Of a stretch of 64,000 nucleotides of DNA, positions 27,077-35,923 are shown piece after piece. The stretch spans positions 1 through 64,000 of the forward strand of contig JANQGE010000045.1 in the NCBI GenBank assembly GCA_028277485.1, in the 5' to 3' direction. Under the pieces are notes generated by a model. It ran no database searches. It saw nothing but the letters and a program-made list of their open reading frames with translations, and was not told the DNA's origin. The DNA comes from Chlorobium sp. (GTDB lineage: Bacteria > Bacteroidota > Chlorobiia > Chlorobiales > Chlorobiaceae). Both the position numbers and the translations under genes were made by a program. Each line of letters begins with the position of its first letter. Positions within the stretch are counted from its first letter, which is position 1.

Positions 27077-27116
27077 CTTTACATCTTCAGTGAAGAAACC
27101 AACTGAAGATGTAAAG
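27077..27116. other. 15-bp perfect inverted repeat between the tubulin-like gene and ribE
   Basis: CTTTACATCTTCAGT and ACTGAAGATGTAAAG flank a 10-nt loop. There is no T run after the stem on the plus strand, so it is either a weak terminator, an mRNA 3' stabiliser or an operator ahead of ribE. Confidence 0.7.
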
Positions 27117-27144
27117 ACAAGTTTCTATTAATAATCGTGAAAGA

Positions 27145-27801
27145 ATGTTTACCGGGATCGTCAAAGATATCGGAACAGTAGCAGGGAACCGCAAGGAGGG
27201 AACCAACCTTCGCATGACGGTGCATTACAGGAACGTGCGGGAATTCGATGACCTGGCAATCGATGAAAGTGTTGCGATCAATGGCGTCTGCCAGACGGTT
27301 GTGGCCCTCGGCGACAAGGCATTCGACGTCGATACCGTAGAGGAAACGTTGAAAAAAACCACCATGAGCTCATTTTCAGCCGGCCGGCCCGTAAACCTTG
27401 AACGTGCGTTGCGGCCGGTTGACCGGCTTGGAGGTCATTTTGTCCAGGGGCATGTCGATTGCGTCGGTACAGTGATCGGGGTGCATGATCTTGGTGGAAG
27501 CGCGGAAATCAGGATAGGCTTCCCGGAAGAATTTCAGCCTTTCATAGTGCCGGTGGGTTCCATCGCGATCGATGGCGTCAGTCTTACGGTCGCGAACATC
27601 GAGGAAAACAGCTTTACCGTCGCGATTATCCCTTACACTTTCGAGAATACCACCATCAACAATTTAAAGGAAGGCGACCGGGTAAATCTGGAGTTTGATA
27701 TTCTCGGTAAATATATTGCAAGGCAGCAGGAGCTTCTGAGAAATTCAGAGAGAGGCTCCGGAAAAATCACGGAAAGCTGGTTAAGTGATTTGGGATACTG
27801 A
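27145..27801 (+). CDS. ribE: Riboflavin synthase alpha subunit
   Basis: Dismutates two 6,7-dimethyl-8-ribityllumazine molecules to riboflavin. The 218-residue product has two lumazine-binding repeats, beginning [10 protein letters not shown] (residues 1-95) and [11 protein letters not shown] (about 97-195), the normal arrangement. No FMN riboswitch is visible in the 118 bp upstream. The last base of its TGA is the first of the rarA ATG, so the two are translationally coupled. ribD is 12 kb away, with the tubulin-like cluster between. Confidence 0.96.
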   Translation: MFTGIVKDIGTVAGNRKEGTNLRMTVHYRNVREFDDLAIDESVAINGVCQTVVALGDKAFDVDTVEETLKKTTMSSFSAGRPVNLERALRPVDRLGGHFVQGHVDCVGTVIGVHDLGGSAEIRIGFPEEFQPFIVPVGSIAIDGVSLTVANIEENSFTVAIIPYTFENTTINNLKEGDRVNLEFDILGKYIARQQELLRNSERGSGKITESWLSDLGY

Positions 27802-29138
27802 TGCCCGGTGACAGTCTAAATCAGGATGACCTGTTCGGCCGTCCTTCCAGGGAGGCAGCGGGTTCGCGTTTTCAGCCGCTTGCCGAAAGGGTTCGCCCCC
27901 GTGCTCTTGATGAAATGTTTGGTCAGGAGCACTTGATCGGCCCTGACGGGCCGTTGCGAAAGTTTATCGGGCAGGGACATCTGCCCTCCATGATATTCTG
28001 GGGGCCTCCGGGTTCGGGAAAGACAACGCTCGCAGAAATATGTGCCAACTCTCTTGATTTCCATTTCGACTCGCTTTCCGCTGTTGATGCCGGTGTAAAA
28101 GAGGTGCGTAGAGCGCTTGATTTTGCCGCATCAGGTCGGCATCTCGAGGGTCGACAGACTCTTCTGTTTATAGACGAGATTCACCGTTTCAACAAGGCGC
28201 AGCAGGATTCACTGCTGCATGCTATCGAACAGGGGGTTGTTGTGCTGATCGGGGCAACTACCGAGAATCCTTCTTTCGAAGTAAACGCTGCACTGATGAG
28301 CAGGATGCAGGTTTATATTCTCGACCCTCTCAAAAACGATGATATTAAGGCAGCAGTCGGGCGAGCTCTTGAAGAGGACTCTCTGGTTGCTCCATATAAG
28401 GCCGTTATCGATGACTGGGACTTTCTGCTGCTCTATGCAGGGGGAGATGCCCGCAAGGCCCTGAACGCTGTCGAAGCGGGCTTGTCCGTAGCTGACACCT
28501 CCACGGTTCCCATACATCTTTCCCGGTATCTGCTTGAAAACGCGCTTCAGAAAAAACTTCCGGTCTATGACAAAAAGGGTGAATCGCACTATGATACCGT
28601 ATCGGCGTTTATCAAATCCATGAGGGGGTCCGATCCTGATGCGTCACTTTTCTGGCTTGCAAGGATGCTCGAAGGAGGAGAAGACCCGAAGTTCATCGCA
28701 CGCAGAATGGTCATTTTTGCCAGCGAGGATATCGGTAATGCCGATCCCTACGCCGTAACGCTTGCGGTGTCGGTTTTCCATGCTGTTGAGATGATAGGGC
28801 TGCCTGAAGCAAGAATCAACCTTGCCCAGGGAGTTGCCTACCTGGCAGGGTGCCCAAAGTCGAATGCGAGCTATCGTGCCATAAACGATGCACAACGTTT
28901 TGCTGAGGCCCATCAAGATGCTGTTGTCCCTATGCACCTGAGAAACGCGCCGACAAAGTTCATGAAGGAAGCGGGGTACGGCAAAGGCTACAAATACCCC
29001 CACGATTATCCCGAACACTTTGTGAAGGAGAGCTATATGCCTGAAGGACTGAGCGGTGTATTTTACAACCCGACCGATGAGGGAAGGGAGAAATATATCA
29101 AAGAGCGACTCGAGAAGCTGTGGAAAGGAAAGTATTGA
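27801..29138 (+). CDS. rarA: Replication-associated AAA+ ATPase RarA (MgsA)
   Basis: AAA+ ATPase acting at stalled replication forks, related to clamp loaders. The 445-residue product starts with [18 protein letters not shown], then Walker [10 protein letters not shown] (near 70), Walker [11 protein letters not shown] (near 120), sensor 1 [13 protein letters not shown], and the C-terminal tetramerisation region with [11 protein letters not shown] and [18 protein letters not shown]. Length fits the family. Its start overlaps the ribE stop. Confidence 0.96.
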   Translation: MPGDSLNQDDLFGRPSREAAGSRFQPLAERVRPRALDEMFGQEHLIGPDGPLRKFIGQGHLPSMIFWGPPGSGKTTLAEICANSLDFHFDSLSAVDAGVKEVRRALDFAASGRHLEGRQTLLFIDEIHRFNKAQQDSLLHAIEQGVVVLIGATTENPSFEVNAALMSRMQVYILDPLKNDDIKAAVGRALEEDSLVAPYKAVIDDWDFLLLYAGGDARKALNAVEAGLSVADTSTVPIHLSRYLLENALQKKLPVYDKKGESHYDTVSAFIKSMRGSDPDASLFWLARMLEGGEDPKFIARRMVIFASEDIGNADPYAVTLAVSVFHAVEMIGLPEARINLAQGVAYLAGCPKSNASYRAINDAQRFAEAHQDAVVPMHLRNAPTKFMKEAGYGKGYKYPHDYPEHFVKESYMPEGLSGVFYNPTDEGREKYIKERLEKLWKGKY

Positions 29139-29234
29139 GCGGCATGTTGTGTCGGAAAGGAGTAGCTTCGTATATTTTCTGGCGAATTCCGTGATAAGGA
29201 ACTTCTGGTTAATGGTCATGAGTGTTTTGAATTA

Positions 29235-29320
29235 CGAACAGAACCCGGAATCCCGACAAGTCGGGATGAGAATTTCGAACACCGCCCGGCAAAGTAATCG
29301 AGGCACCATAGAGGTTCCCG
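29235..29320 (-). repeat. Decayed MITE-like repeat with altered central hairpin (copy I)
   Basis: GAACAGAACCCGGAA, then TGAGAATTTCGAACACCG, then AATCGAGGCACC follow the long-form order. The central hairpin is TCCCGAC-AA-GTCGGGA instead of TGTAC...GTACA, so the structure is kept with a different sequence. A second end-like block (ATAGAGGTTCCC) follows. Confidence 0.55.
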
Positions 29321-29347
29321 ATAGTTGACATCCTATAACCGAATGTT

Positions 29348-30739
29348 ATGCGTACCGTCAAACAACATTTTCTGCGTTTGATTTCGGCGGCTGTTTTCTT
29401 TTTGTCTCCTGCAGTTCTTTTTGGCGCCGGAGAGGATGCCCTGCAGGGACAAGAGCTGGCACTTTCACTCGATGAAGCCGTCAGTATCGGCCTGGATAGG
29501 AATCGTGATCTCAAGGTTGCCCGGCTTGACCGTGAAATAGCAGGCCAGAAGGTCCGCGAGTCCTGGTCGAACGTGCTGCCACAGCTTGAAGCAGAGTTCG
29601 ATTATACAAGGAACCTGAAGCCCGCTGTTATTTACTTTCCTGATCTGACTGGAAGCGACCCGACCAAACTGATTCCTTTGGAAATCAGCCTGGACAATGC
29701 GGCCAGCGCGTTGCTTTCGCTGCGTCAGCCGTTGTTCAACCTCAAGGCGTTTGCCGGTATACGGGCTTCCTCCATTGTAAAGAACATCAGCAAGGAAGCA
29801 TACCGCAAGGCGGAGGCGGATATAATCAGCAACATAAAAACAGCCTACTTCAATGTTTTGATAGCTGATGAACAGGTTGTCATACTGGAGCAAAGCATCT
29901 CCCGCTGGGAGCAGGCTCTGCAGGACAGCCGTGCTCTGTTCAGACAGGGGGTCGCAGCCGATATCGATACACTGAAGGCTTTTCTCTCCGTCGAGAATAT
30001 CAAGCCGGACCTCATTCAGGCCCGGAACCGTGCGGCGGTGGTGAGGACGCAGCTGAAAAATATTATCGGTCTTGATCCCGGGAGCAGCATCAACCTTTCC
30101 GATTCTCTGGTGTACCGGGAGGGGGAATATCCTGAAGATGTATCCGCTGCCTACGCCGAAGCACTTTCGGCCAGGCCGGAAGTGCGTCAGCTTGAACTTC
30201 AGATAGAGGCCGAAGCCGAAAATATCAGTGCCGTCAGGGCCGAGCGCTTTCCTGCGGTGACCGCAGTGGGGCAATTGCAGGCGCAGACCCAGTTTGATGA
30301 CGATGCAGATATCGACGACACCGATTGGCCTGTTACCTCCTCTGTGGGTTTCCAGGTTTCCATGCCGCTTTTTACGGGTTTCCGGATAAGCTCCCAGGTT
30401 AAACAAGCCAAGCTGGGCCGTATGCAGTCTATGACCAGGCTTGCAGATTTGAAAGCCGATATACAAGCAGAGTTGGAGATGAAGTTGTCGGATCTTGAAG
30501 AGTCCCGTAAAAGGATCGAAGTTCAGGATCGTACCATACAGACGGCCAAACGAAGCTATGAAATTACCCTCCTGCGTTTCAGAGAAGGGATCGGTTCACA
30601 GCTCGAACTTGCCGATGCGGAGCTTCAGCTCAACAAAGCAAAAACCAATTACCTCCAGGCCGTATACGATTACCTCATCGCCCGTGTCGAATGTGACAAG
30701 GCGCTCGGCAGGACTTCGAGGCCCGAAGCTGAGGATTAG
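29348..30739 (+). CDS. TolC-family outer membrane efflux protein
   Basis: Outer-membrane channel component of a tripartite exporter. The 463-residue product has a signal peptide (about 1-26), then two OEP repeats of long amphipathic helices and short strands (LSLDEAVSIGLDRNRDLKVA at the first; EEYPE-like spacing and ARPEVRQLELQIEAEAENI at the second). No matching membrane-fusion protein or inner-membrane pump is adjacent; a partner probably lies elsewhere. A degraded ParE lies directly behind the stop. Confidence 0.88.
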   Translation: MRTVKQHFLRLISAAVFFLSPAVLFGAGEDALQGQELALSLDEAVSIGLDRNRDLKVARLDREIAGQKVRESWSNVLPQLEAEFDYTRNLKPAVIYFPDLTGSDPTKLIPLEISLDNAASALLSLRQPLFNLKAFAGIRASSIVKNISKEAYRKAEADIISNIKTAYFNVLIADEQVVILEQSISRWEQALQDSRALFRQGVAADIDTLKAFLSVENIKPDLIQARNRAAVVRTQLKNIIGLDPGSSINLSDSLVYREGEYPEDVSAAYAEALSARPEVRQLELQIEAEAENISAVRAERFPAVTAVGQLQAQTQFDDDADIDDTDWPVTSSVGFQVSMPLFTGFRISSQVKQAKLGRMQSMTRLADLKADIQAELEMKLSDLEESRKRIEVQDRTIQTAKRSYEITLLRFREGIGSQLELADAELQLNKAKTNYLQAVYDYLIARVECDKALGRTSRPEAED

Positions 30740-30747
30740 GGCAGCAC

Positions 30748-30895
30748 GTATAAGGTCGACAGGCTTACCCGCCGCTCAGTGCGGATAAGTGCGCACCCGT
30801 TTTCAGGCCGCGCTGTCCCCGAATATGAATCTGAAAACATTCGGGAAGTCATTGAAGGCCCATATAGAATGATCTATCGTATCAAACCGGATCAG
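30748..30895 (+). pseudogene. ParE/RelE toxin remnant
   Basis: The frame reads VDRLTRRSVRISAHPFSG, then RAVPEYESENIREVIEG and PYRMIYRIKPDQ, which matches the middle of ParE-type toxins. The N-terminal third is missing, cut by the end of the TolC-like gene. The final strand (usually a VxVxxxxH sequence) is replaced by unrelated codons. No ParD antitoxin gene is adjacent. Confidence 0.6.
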
Positions 30896-30928
30896 ATGAT
30901 GATGGCTATATCTACGTCTCCTTTTCCT

Positions 30929-30945
30929 GTGTTCGTTTTTCGAAC
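30929..30945. promoter_or_regulatory. Inverted repeat upstream of the Panacea operon
   Basis: TGTTCG-TTTTT-CGAACA lies about 55 bp before the start of the XRE-Panacea gene. A possible -35 TTGTTG and -10 TGTATT follow it. It is a plausible operator for the helix-turn-helix domain of the antitoxin. Confidence 0.5.
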
Positions 30946-30999
30946 AATTATTTGTTGGTTTTCTGATCATTTGGTGTATTTTGAGTAAAGGAGAGTATT

Positions 31000-31794
31000 A
31001 TGGAGCAAAACAAAATCGGGCAGAAGATCAGAGAACTGCGCTTGCAGAAAGGATTGTCACAGGAAGAGCTTGCCAAATACCTTGATCTTTCCCGAACATC
31101 GGTCACACAGATGGAGTCAGGCAAACGAAATATCCATCTCGAAGATCTTGGAAAGCTTTCCAAGGCACTGGGTGTTTCGGTTGACAAGCTTCTTGCAGAA
31201 GATTATCCTCTCGAAAAGATCATGCCAGTTCTTTCGGAAGAGGCTGAAACGTATGCGCCGGATATGAGAATATCCGTTCCGGTTTTGGATCCGCATAAAC
31301 TCAGAACAGTGCTCCTGTATATACTAGAGCGATGTGCAGGGAAGCCAAATGTTGGCGAAACGGTTTTGTACAAGCTCCTCTATTTTTGTGACTTTAACTA
31401 TTACGAGATCTACGAGGAGCATTTGACGGGTGCGAGTTATCGGAAACTACCTTATGGGCCAGTTCCACAGGAGTTGCAGGGCCTTCTTGGCGAAATGATT
31501 CGAGATAAGCAACTCCAAAGAATCAAGACAGATTATCATGGATACGCTCAAATTAGATATCTGCCGAATGTTAAAGCTGATCTGAGGCAATTGAAAGCAA
31601 GTGAACTTACAGTTATCGATAAAGTTATCGATCAGTTCTCAGATTGGACAGGGTTAGCAATAAGTGATTACTCTCATAAGGATATTCCATGGGAAGCGTC
31701 TGAAGAAGGGGAAGACATCGATTATGAACTGGTTTTTTACCGTAAGCCGCCTTATTCGACAAGAACTTACGAAGACGAGAATGAACAACCATGA
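31000..31794 (+). CDS. XRE helix-turn-helix plus Panacea (DUF4065) antitoxin
   Basis: A 264-residue protein with an N-terminal XRE DNA-binding domain (about 8-62: LRLQKGLSQEELAKYLDLS), a linker, then a Panacea/SocA-like domain (about 100-235) with VLYKLLYFCDFNYYE and GASYRKLPYGPVPQEL. Panacea domains are known as versatile antitoxin domains that pair with unrelated toxins. The next gene overlaps by 4 bp (ATGA) and encodes a small toxin-like protein. A good AAAGGAG precedes the ATG. The HTH suggests the complex represses its own promoter through the inverted repeat upstream. Confidence 0.87.
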   Translation: MEQNKIGQKIRELRLQKGLSQEELAKYLDLSRTSVTQMESGKRNIHLEDLGKLSKALGVSVDKLLAEDYPLEKIMPVLSEEAETYAPDMRISVPVLDPHKLRTVLLYILERCAGKPNVGETVLYKLLYFCDFNYYEIYEEHLTGASYRKLPYGPVPQELQGLLGEMIRDKQLQRIKTDYHGYAQIRYLPNVKADLRQLKASELTVIDKVIDQFSDWTGLAISDYSHKDIPWEASEEGEDIDYELVFYRKPPYSTRTYEDENEQP

Positions 31795-32147
31795 TTTTCG
31801 AGGAGCTGGATGCATGCAAACGTGACCTTAAGAAACTTGCAAAACGGTTTCGGAGCATATACGATGATCTTGAGCTGCTGAAAAAAGTCCTGAAAGTATG
31901 TCCGCATGAACAGCCACCACACAGTTATCGAATCAGTGGTTTGGGGATTGATGCATATGTTGTAAAACACAAACGGATAGCTTGTCGAAGTCTTAAGGGG
32001 CGAGGTTCAAATACAGGATTGAGGGTTGTTTATGCATACTTTGAAGAAAGTAACAAAGAAGACAGCAAAATCGTATTGATTGAGGCCTATCATAAAAGCG
32101 ATAAAGAACTCGAAGACAGGGAAAGGGTTTTAGGCGTTTTAAAATAA
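31791..32147 (+). CDS. Probable RelE/ParE-superfamily toxin of the Panacea pair
   Basis: A 118-residue basic protein that starts inside the antitoxin stop. The second half has KHKRIACRSLKGRG, TGLRVVYAYFE and KIVLIEAYHKSD, the strand order and basic residues of RelE-like mRNA interferases. Helices at the N-terminus (CKRDLKKLAKRFRSIYDDLE) also fit. It is expected to be a toxin held by the upstream Panacea protein. Activity and target are inferred, not shown. Confidence 0.78.
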   Translation: MIFEELDACKRDLKKLAKRFRSIYDDLELLKKVLKVCPHEQPPHSYRISGLGIDAYVVKHKRIACRSLKGRGSNTGLRVVYAYFEESNKEDSKIVLIEAYHKSDKELEDRERVLGVLK

Positions 32148-32295
32148 ATGGCGGTGTCCTTTGGTGTTATCTTGATTTTCATTTTGAAGATAATTGTCGT
32201 GCCTCTTGCTGAATTCATGTACTCTGTACAAAGATATTTAGAGATTCTCATTTTTGGAGATGCGGTAATATAAGCTTGATTAAAAAAGTGGTATT

Positions 32296-33243
32296 TCAAT
32301 TCTTCTGTTGAGTACGTTTGATGGTATATACAAGTGTCGAAGACAACTCATTGTGTCTCGCTCCTGCAGCCGTGCCTCGCATCCCCTTTATGATCCCCCT
32401 TGCAAGATGAATCAGTCCTAAGCCGCCTTTCTCCCGGCTGATATTTCTTTCGCTGTAGATGCAGTTGTAAAAAGTATCGGGAATGAAAGGGCGCATGGAG
32501 GTTATTTCCAGGCCGTGCCGGTTAAGCAGTTTGCCGAGAGTCTCCAGAGTAAAGTGGTAGAGGTGGCGGGGGGCATCCCAGGCGACCCAGTGTTTCCCGT
32601 AAAGGGTTGCGTCAAAGCTTCCGGCGTTCGGCAGCGCGATAACCATGACCCCGTTTTTGCCAAGGTGTTGTACAGCTTTTTCCAGAGTATCGTTGATACG
32701 GTGGATGTGTTCGAGTGTGTGCCAGAAGATGATGCGGTCAAACCTGCCGGAGAGGAGGCTATCGCAGAAGTCGGTGGTCTGGACGCTGATACCGAAGGTT
32801 TCCCTTGCATGGGATGCAGACCGGCGGTCTTTTTCGAACCCGAGGCAGTTTTCTGCAGGAATGCGGCTTTTTCGCCTGAGAGTGTCGAGCAATTCACCCG
32901 TGGAACAGCCTATTTCCAGTATCTTTGAATCTGAGGAAAGGGAGGGGCCTCTGGTGTCGATAAGTGACGCTTTCCATTGAAGGGAAATTTTTCTGAGCAT
33001 CAGATAAAGGATATCTCCCGGGGATTTGGCTGCTTTAAGCGTGAGGAAAGGGGCATAGGATAATGCAGGATAGTAAGCTGTGATCTCCGTTTCGTCGGGG
33101 CGGGGCGAAAGGTAGATCAGGCTGGATTCAGGATCGCGGACAAGCTGCCAATTGGCGGTTCCTGCTGGTGATAATCTGTCGGCAACCTTCAGGAAAGGAG
33201 GTGCATTGGTGTTGTTGCTTATCGGGCAGTTTGCCTGTTCCAT
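32296..33243 (-). CDS. Class I SAM-dependent methyltransferase (Methyltransf_23 type)
   Basis: A 315-residue protein with the Rossmann SAM site ILEIGCSTGELLDTL near residue 108, an acidic second motif (GFEKDRRSASHA) and FDRIIFWHTLEHIH near 170. The region before residue 100 resembles the N-terminal part of methyltransferases that act on cell-surface sugars or glycolipids. The substrate is unknown. It is 14 bp downstream of the HIT gene on the same strand. Confidence 0.85.
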   Translation of the reverse strand: MEQANCPISNNTNAPPFLKVADRLSPAGTANWQLVRDPESSLIYLSPRPDETEITAYYPALSYAPFLTLKAAKSPGDILYLMLRKISLQWKASLIDTRGPSLSSDSKILEIGCSTGELLDTLRRKSRIPAENCLGFEKDRRSASHARETFGISVQTTDFCDSLLSGRFDRIIFWHTLEHIHRINDTLEKAVQHLGKNGVMVIALPNAGSFDATLYGKHWVAWDAPRHLYHFTLETLGKLLNRHGLEITSMRPFIPDTFYNCIYSERNISREKGGLGLIHLARGIIKGMRGTAAGARHNELSSTLVYTIKRTQQKN

Positions 33244-33257
33244 TAAACCCGGAAGGA

Positions 33258-33776
33258 TTATCTGGCTTTTTCCTGCACAATTTCCCGGATTGCTTTCCGC
33301 AACTGTGTGTAGAGTCTGCGCATGTCGTTGCTCAGCACTTTTGTTTCCCCGATGACCGGCATGAAATTCGTGTCACCTTCCCAGCGCGGGACGATATGAA
33401 AATGGATGTGCGAATCGACACTGCCTCCGGCAACTTTGCCGACATTGACCCCGAAATTGAATCCATGCGGGTTGATCGTTCTGCGGAGAGCTTCCATACA
33501 AATATCGGCAAGCTGCATGATTTCAAGTTTTGCCGCATCGTCCAGGTCGGAGAGTTCAGGGGTTTGCAGGTAGGGAATAACCATCAGATGGCCGCAGTTG
33601 TAGGGAAAAAGGTTCATGATGATGAAACACTTATCTGCGCGGTGCAGCACATAGCGTTCCTCATCTTCCTCGGGAGGGATGTCTGTAAAAATGGTTTTTC
33701 CCGGATGGAAAGGATGATTTTCGTCCTTGAAGGATTCCATGTAAACCTCTCTCCAGGGCGAATACATTTTCCGCAT
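33258..33776 (-). CDS. HIT family nucleotide hydrolase/phosphorylase
   Basis: A 172-residue protein of the histidine-triad superfamily with the active-site motif HIHFHIVPRW near residue 120 and the upstream NLFPYNCGHLMVIPY strand pair. Relatives act on dinucleoside polyphosphates or nucleotide-AMP adducts. The start at 33776 (MRKMYSPWR) is chosen because the open frame beyond it runs into tRNA-Leu sequence. Confidence 0.88.
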   Translation of the reverse strand: MRKMYSPWREVYMESFKDENHPFHPGKTIFTDIPPEEDEERYVLHRADKCFIIMNLFPYNCGHLMVIPYLQTPELSDLDDAAKLEIMQLADICMEALRRTINPHGFNFGVNVGKVAGGSVDSHIHFHIVPRWEGDTNFMPVIGETKVLSNDMRRLYTQLRKAIREIVQEKAR

Positions 33777-33806
33777 GCTGAAACGGGTTTTGCTGCTGGG
33801 CTTTGG

Positions 33807-33891
33807 TACCAAAGGTGGGACTCGAACCCACACGGGTTATTCACCCACTGGATTTTGAGTCCAGCGCGTCTACCAGTTCCGCCACTTTGGC
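33807..33891 (-). tRNA. tRNA-Leu (CAA)
   Basis: Acceptor GCCAAAG/CTTTGGT, anticodon stem CTGGA/TCCAG with loop CTCAAAA (anticodon CAA), a long variable arm, and T-arm TGGGTTCGAGTCCCA. CCA is encoded (33806-33804), unlike the other tRNAs in the window. Confidence 0.95.
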
Positions 33892-33895
33892 ATTC

Positions 33896-34036
33896 GACAC
33901 CGCTATAAATTTGTTGCGCGATCTGATTTCATCGTTGATCAGTGCTCGAAATCCTCAGGTACTCTCATGTACATTCCGGTTTCTGTGCGCTGATCGCCTC
34001 GAACTCAGGCCGCTCACGACAATTTATAGCGGTGCC
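33896..34036 (+). repeat. MITE-like repeat, long form (copy D)
   Basis: A 141-bp copy between two tRNA-Leu genes. Ends are GACACCGCTATAAATTTG and CAATTTATAGCGGTGCC; the A-to-G change (CCTC to CCGC) appears at both ends, keeping them complementary. The core TGCTCGAAATCCTCAGGTAC matches other copies, with a slightly altered centre. Confidence 0.85.
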
Positions 34037-34077
34037 GTTTTGAGGAGCAACCCTGACTGAGGCATCCTTTTTGATCG

Positions 34078-34159
34078 TGCGAGAGAAGGGACTCGAACCC
34101 TTACGCCTTACGGCACTAGTTCCTAAGACTAGCGTGTATACCAATTTCACCACTCTCGC
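34078..34159 (-). tRNA. tRNA-Leu (TAG)
   Basis: Acceptor GCGAGAG/CTCTCGC, anticodon stem CTAGT/ACTAG with loop CTTAGGA (anticodon TAG), a long variable arm, and T-arm AGGGTTCGAGTCCCT. CCA is not encoded. Separated from tRNA-Leu (CAA) by a MITE-like repeat. Confidence 0.95.
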
Positions 34160-34184
34160 AATCCACAATAAGAAAAGAATATAC

Positions 34185-34856
34185 GTGGTTTTTTCTTTTA
34201 TAAAAACTATCTTCCGTGATAGCTTTGAAGTTTTGTGCGTAACCTCTTTTTTGCTCCTTGTTTACTACATGCCGCTTCATCGTTTCGCATCCTTGATATC
34301 GTGGGCAATAAGTCCTATCGCTGTGGCTCCTGCAGCATATTTGCTGGTGGTGATCTATGGTTTCAGAAATGATCCAGCACGGTTCAATTACCTGCTGGTG
34401 CTGTTTCTGGCAAGCACCATTGTTCCTATGCTGCTGATATACGGGCTGAAGAAGATCGGCAAAGTGTCCGATTACAATATCACCTTTCGAGAACAGCGGT
34501 TTCTGCCGCTGCTGGTAATGGTCGGTGTCAATGCACTGGGTTACGAGTTGATGCTGCAGCTGGATGCCCCAAGAATTTTTACTGGCATTTTGCTGTTTAA
34601 TGCTGTTAATATGGTGCTTATTCTCCTGATCACCTTGCAATGGAAAATCAGCATTCATCTGCTGACACTGACATCTTCTATAGCATTGCTCTATCTTCAG
34701 TTTGGAACGGTTGCGTTATGGCTTTTGTGCCTGGTGCCTGTGCTGATGTGGTCGAGAATCTATCTGAAAGCACATACGTTTATGCAAACTCTTGTTGGTA
34801 GTCTGATCGGTTTTCTGATCATGTATACCGAGTTAAAGTGGTGGGTTGGACTGTGA
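34185..34856 (+). CDS. PAP2-like integral membrane protein with degraded active site
   Basis: About 223 residues and six hydrophobic segments. The C-terminal SRIYLKAHTFMQTLVGSLIG resembles the third motif of type 2 phosphatidic acid phosphatases (SRxxxxxHxxxD), but the Asp is Gln. The first (KxxxxxxRP) and second (PSGH) motifs are not found, so catalysis is doubtful. The start is uncertain: GTG at 34185 is the first candidate after tRNA-Leu sequence, which cannot be coding. The stop overlaps the next gene. Confidence 0.65.
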   Translation: MVFSFIKTIFRDSFEVLCVTSFLLLVYYMPLHRFASLISWAISPIAVAPAAYLLVVIYGFRNDPARFNYLLVLFLASTIVPMLLIYGLKKIGKVSDYNITFREQRFLPLLVMVGVNALGYELMLQLDAPRIFTGILLFNAVNMVLILLITLQWKISIHLLTLTSSIALLYLQFGTVALWLLCLVPVLMWSRIYLKAHTFMQTLVGSLIGFLIMYTELKWWVGL

Positions 34857-35923
34857 AGAAGAAATATGCCGTTGTTATCGCAACGTATGGCGAGGTTGAA
34901 AAGCTGACACTGAGGAATCTCTGGCCAAGTACCAGAAGGATTGTCAAGGTGATAACCCGCCAGATTGTCAAGGTGCCGCGACTCCTGATTTACATTCTTG
35001 CAGATTACCGTTCTACCCGGCACTACATTGACTGGCGACTGCATAACTATGAATCGACGCTTGTCGATACCAACAGGACGCAGACCATGTCGATCGCCGG
35101 GCTGATCCGCCGGAGCAGCCATGATATTCTATCTTATGTCGATGTCGATGTGCTTGATTCCTATTACTTTGTTCCCCCTTATCTCGAGAACACCCTCAGT
35201 GATATTCGGGCTGATTATGACGGTGCGGTGGTTGTGCCGATGATTCCTGTGGAATCGGCTTTTTCCTGCGGCATAGCCTGTCAGATCGTTACGGATATTT
35301 ACAATGATCACAAGTTCGAAAATGTCCGCCTGCTGAACAAGCTGTGGCAGGATGAAGCCCTTCACCGGATCTATGCCGACTACCTGTTTCAGAAGGTTGA
35401 CAAAGCCTATGTCAATAAAGGGAACAAGATAGGGCTTGTCCTGGTAATTCACGGCACGCTTGTCCGTGACCGTGCCGGCAATCCTCCCAGGGTATTTACC
35501 GGACTGAATGAGACCGGTGAATTTTTCGAGATGATGAAACAAAGGATAATGGAAGACCCTCGAAATATCTTTCATGATGTCAAGCAGGGCTGCATGAACC
35601 ATACCGCAGGCGGCGAGTGGACGGCCGAGACCGTTCAAAAAGCGTTCGAGGAGTTTAAATCCGAAAATTATGACAGCGTGGTGATGTTCCCTTACGGTTT
35701 TTTTGCCGATAACAGTGAAACGGAATATGAAGCACGTACCCTGCTGGAGAAATCCACGTTTTCTTACAAGCAGTACATTCGGTGTATCAACGGTTTTCGG
35801 CCTTTCGCTGAGTGGCTTGCTGAACGCATCATCGACCAGATTGCACAACTCTATGACATTCAGGAGACATACGGGCGATTGCAGAATGGCAGGCAAATCG
35901 GGGAGCATGCAGGAAATGGATAA
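34853..35923 (+). CDS. Ferrochelatase-like protein
   Basis: A 356-residue protein resembling ferrochelatase (HemH), which inserts iron into protoporphyrin IX. Visible stretches are KKYAVVIATYGEVEKLTL at the start, VLVIHGTLVRDRAGNPP near 200, NHTAGGEWT and MFPYGFFADNSETEYEA near 270-290. The last recalls the EPYSxET-like region of ferrochelatases, but the sequence is divergent, so function is uncertain. The GTG at 34853 is preferred: it overlaps the stop of the membrane protein gene (GTGA) and gives MKKKYAVV. GTG 34838 and 34841 are alternatives. Confidence 0.7.
   Translation: MKKKYAVVIATYGEVEKLTLRNLWPSTRRIVKVITRQIVKVPRLLIYILADYRSTRHYIDWRLHNYESTLVDTNRTQTMSIAGLIRRSSHDILSYVDVDVLDSYYFVPPYLENTLSDIRADYDGAVVVPMIPVESAFSCGIACQIVTDIYNDHKFENVRLLNKLWQDEALHRIYADYLFQKVDKAYVNKGNKIGLVLVIHGTLVRDRAGNPPRVFTGLNETGEFFEMMKQRIMEDPRNIFHDVKQGCMNHTAGGEWTAETVQKAFEEFKSENYDSVVMFPYGFFADNSETEYEARTLLEKSTFSYKQYIRCINGFRPFAEWLAERIIDQIAQLYDIQETYGRLQNGRQIGEHAGNG

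Noticed and set aside
29465..30466. 333-residue minus-strand frame opposite the TolC-like gene
   Set aside because: Shadow frame with no domain features; the plus-strand gene has a signal peptide and OEP repeats.
33803..34060. 85-residue frame between the tRNA-Leu genes
   Set aside because: It is made of antisense tRNA and repeat sequence.
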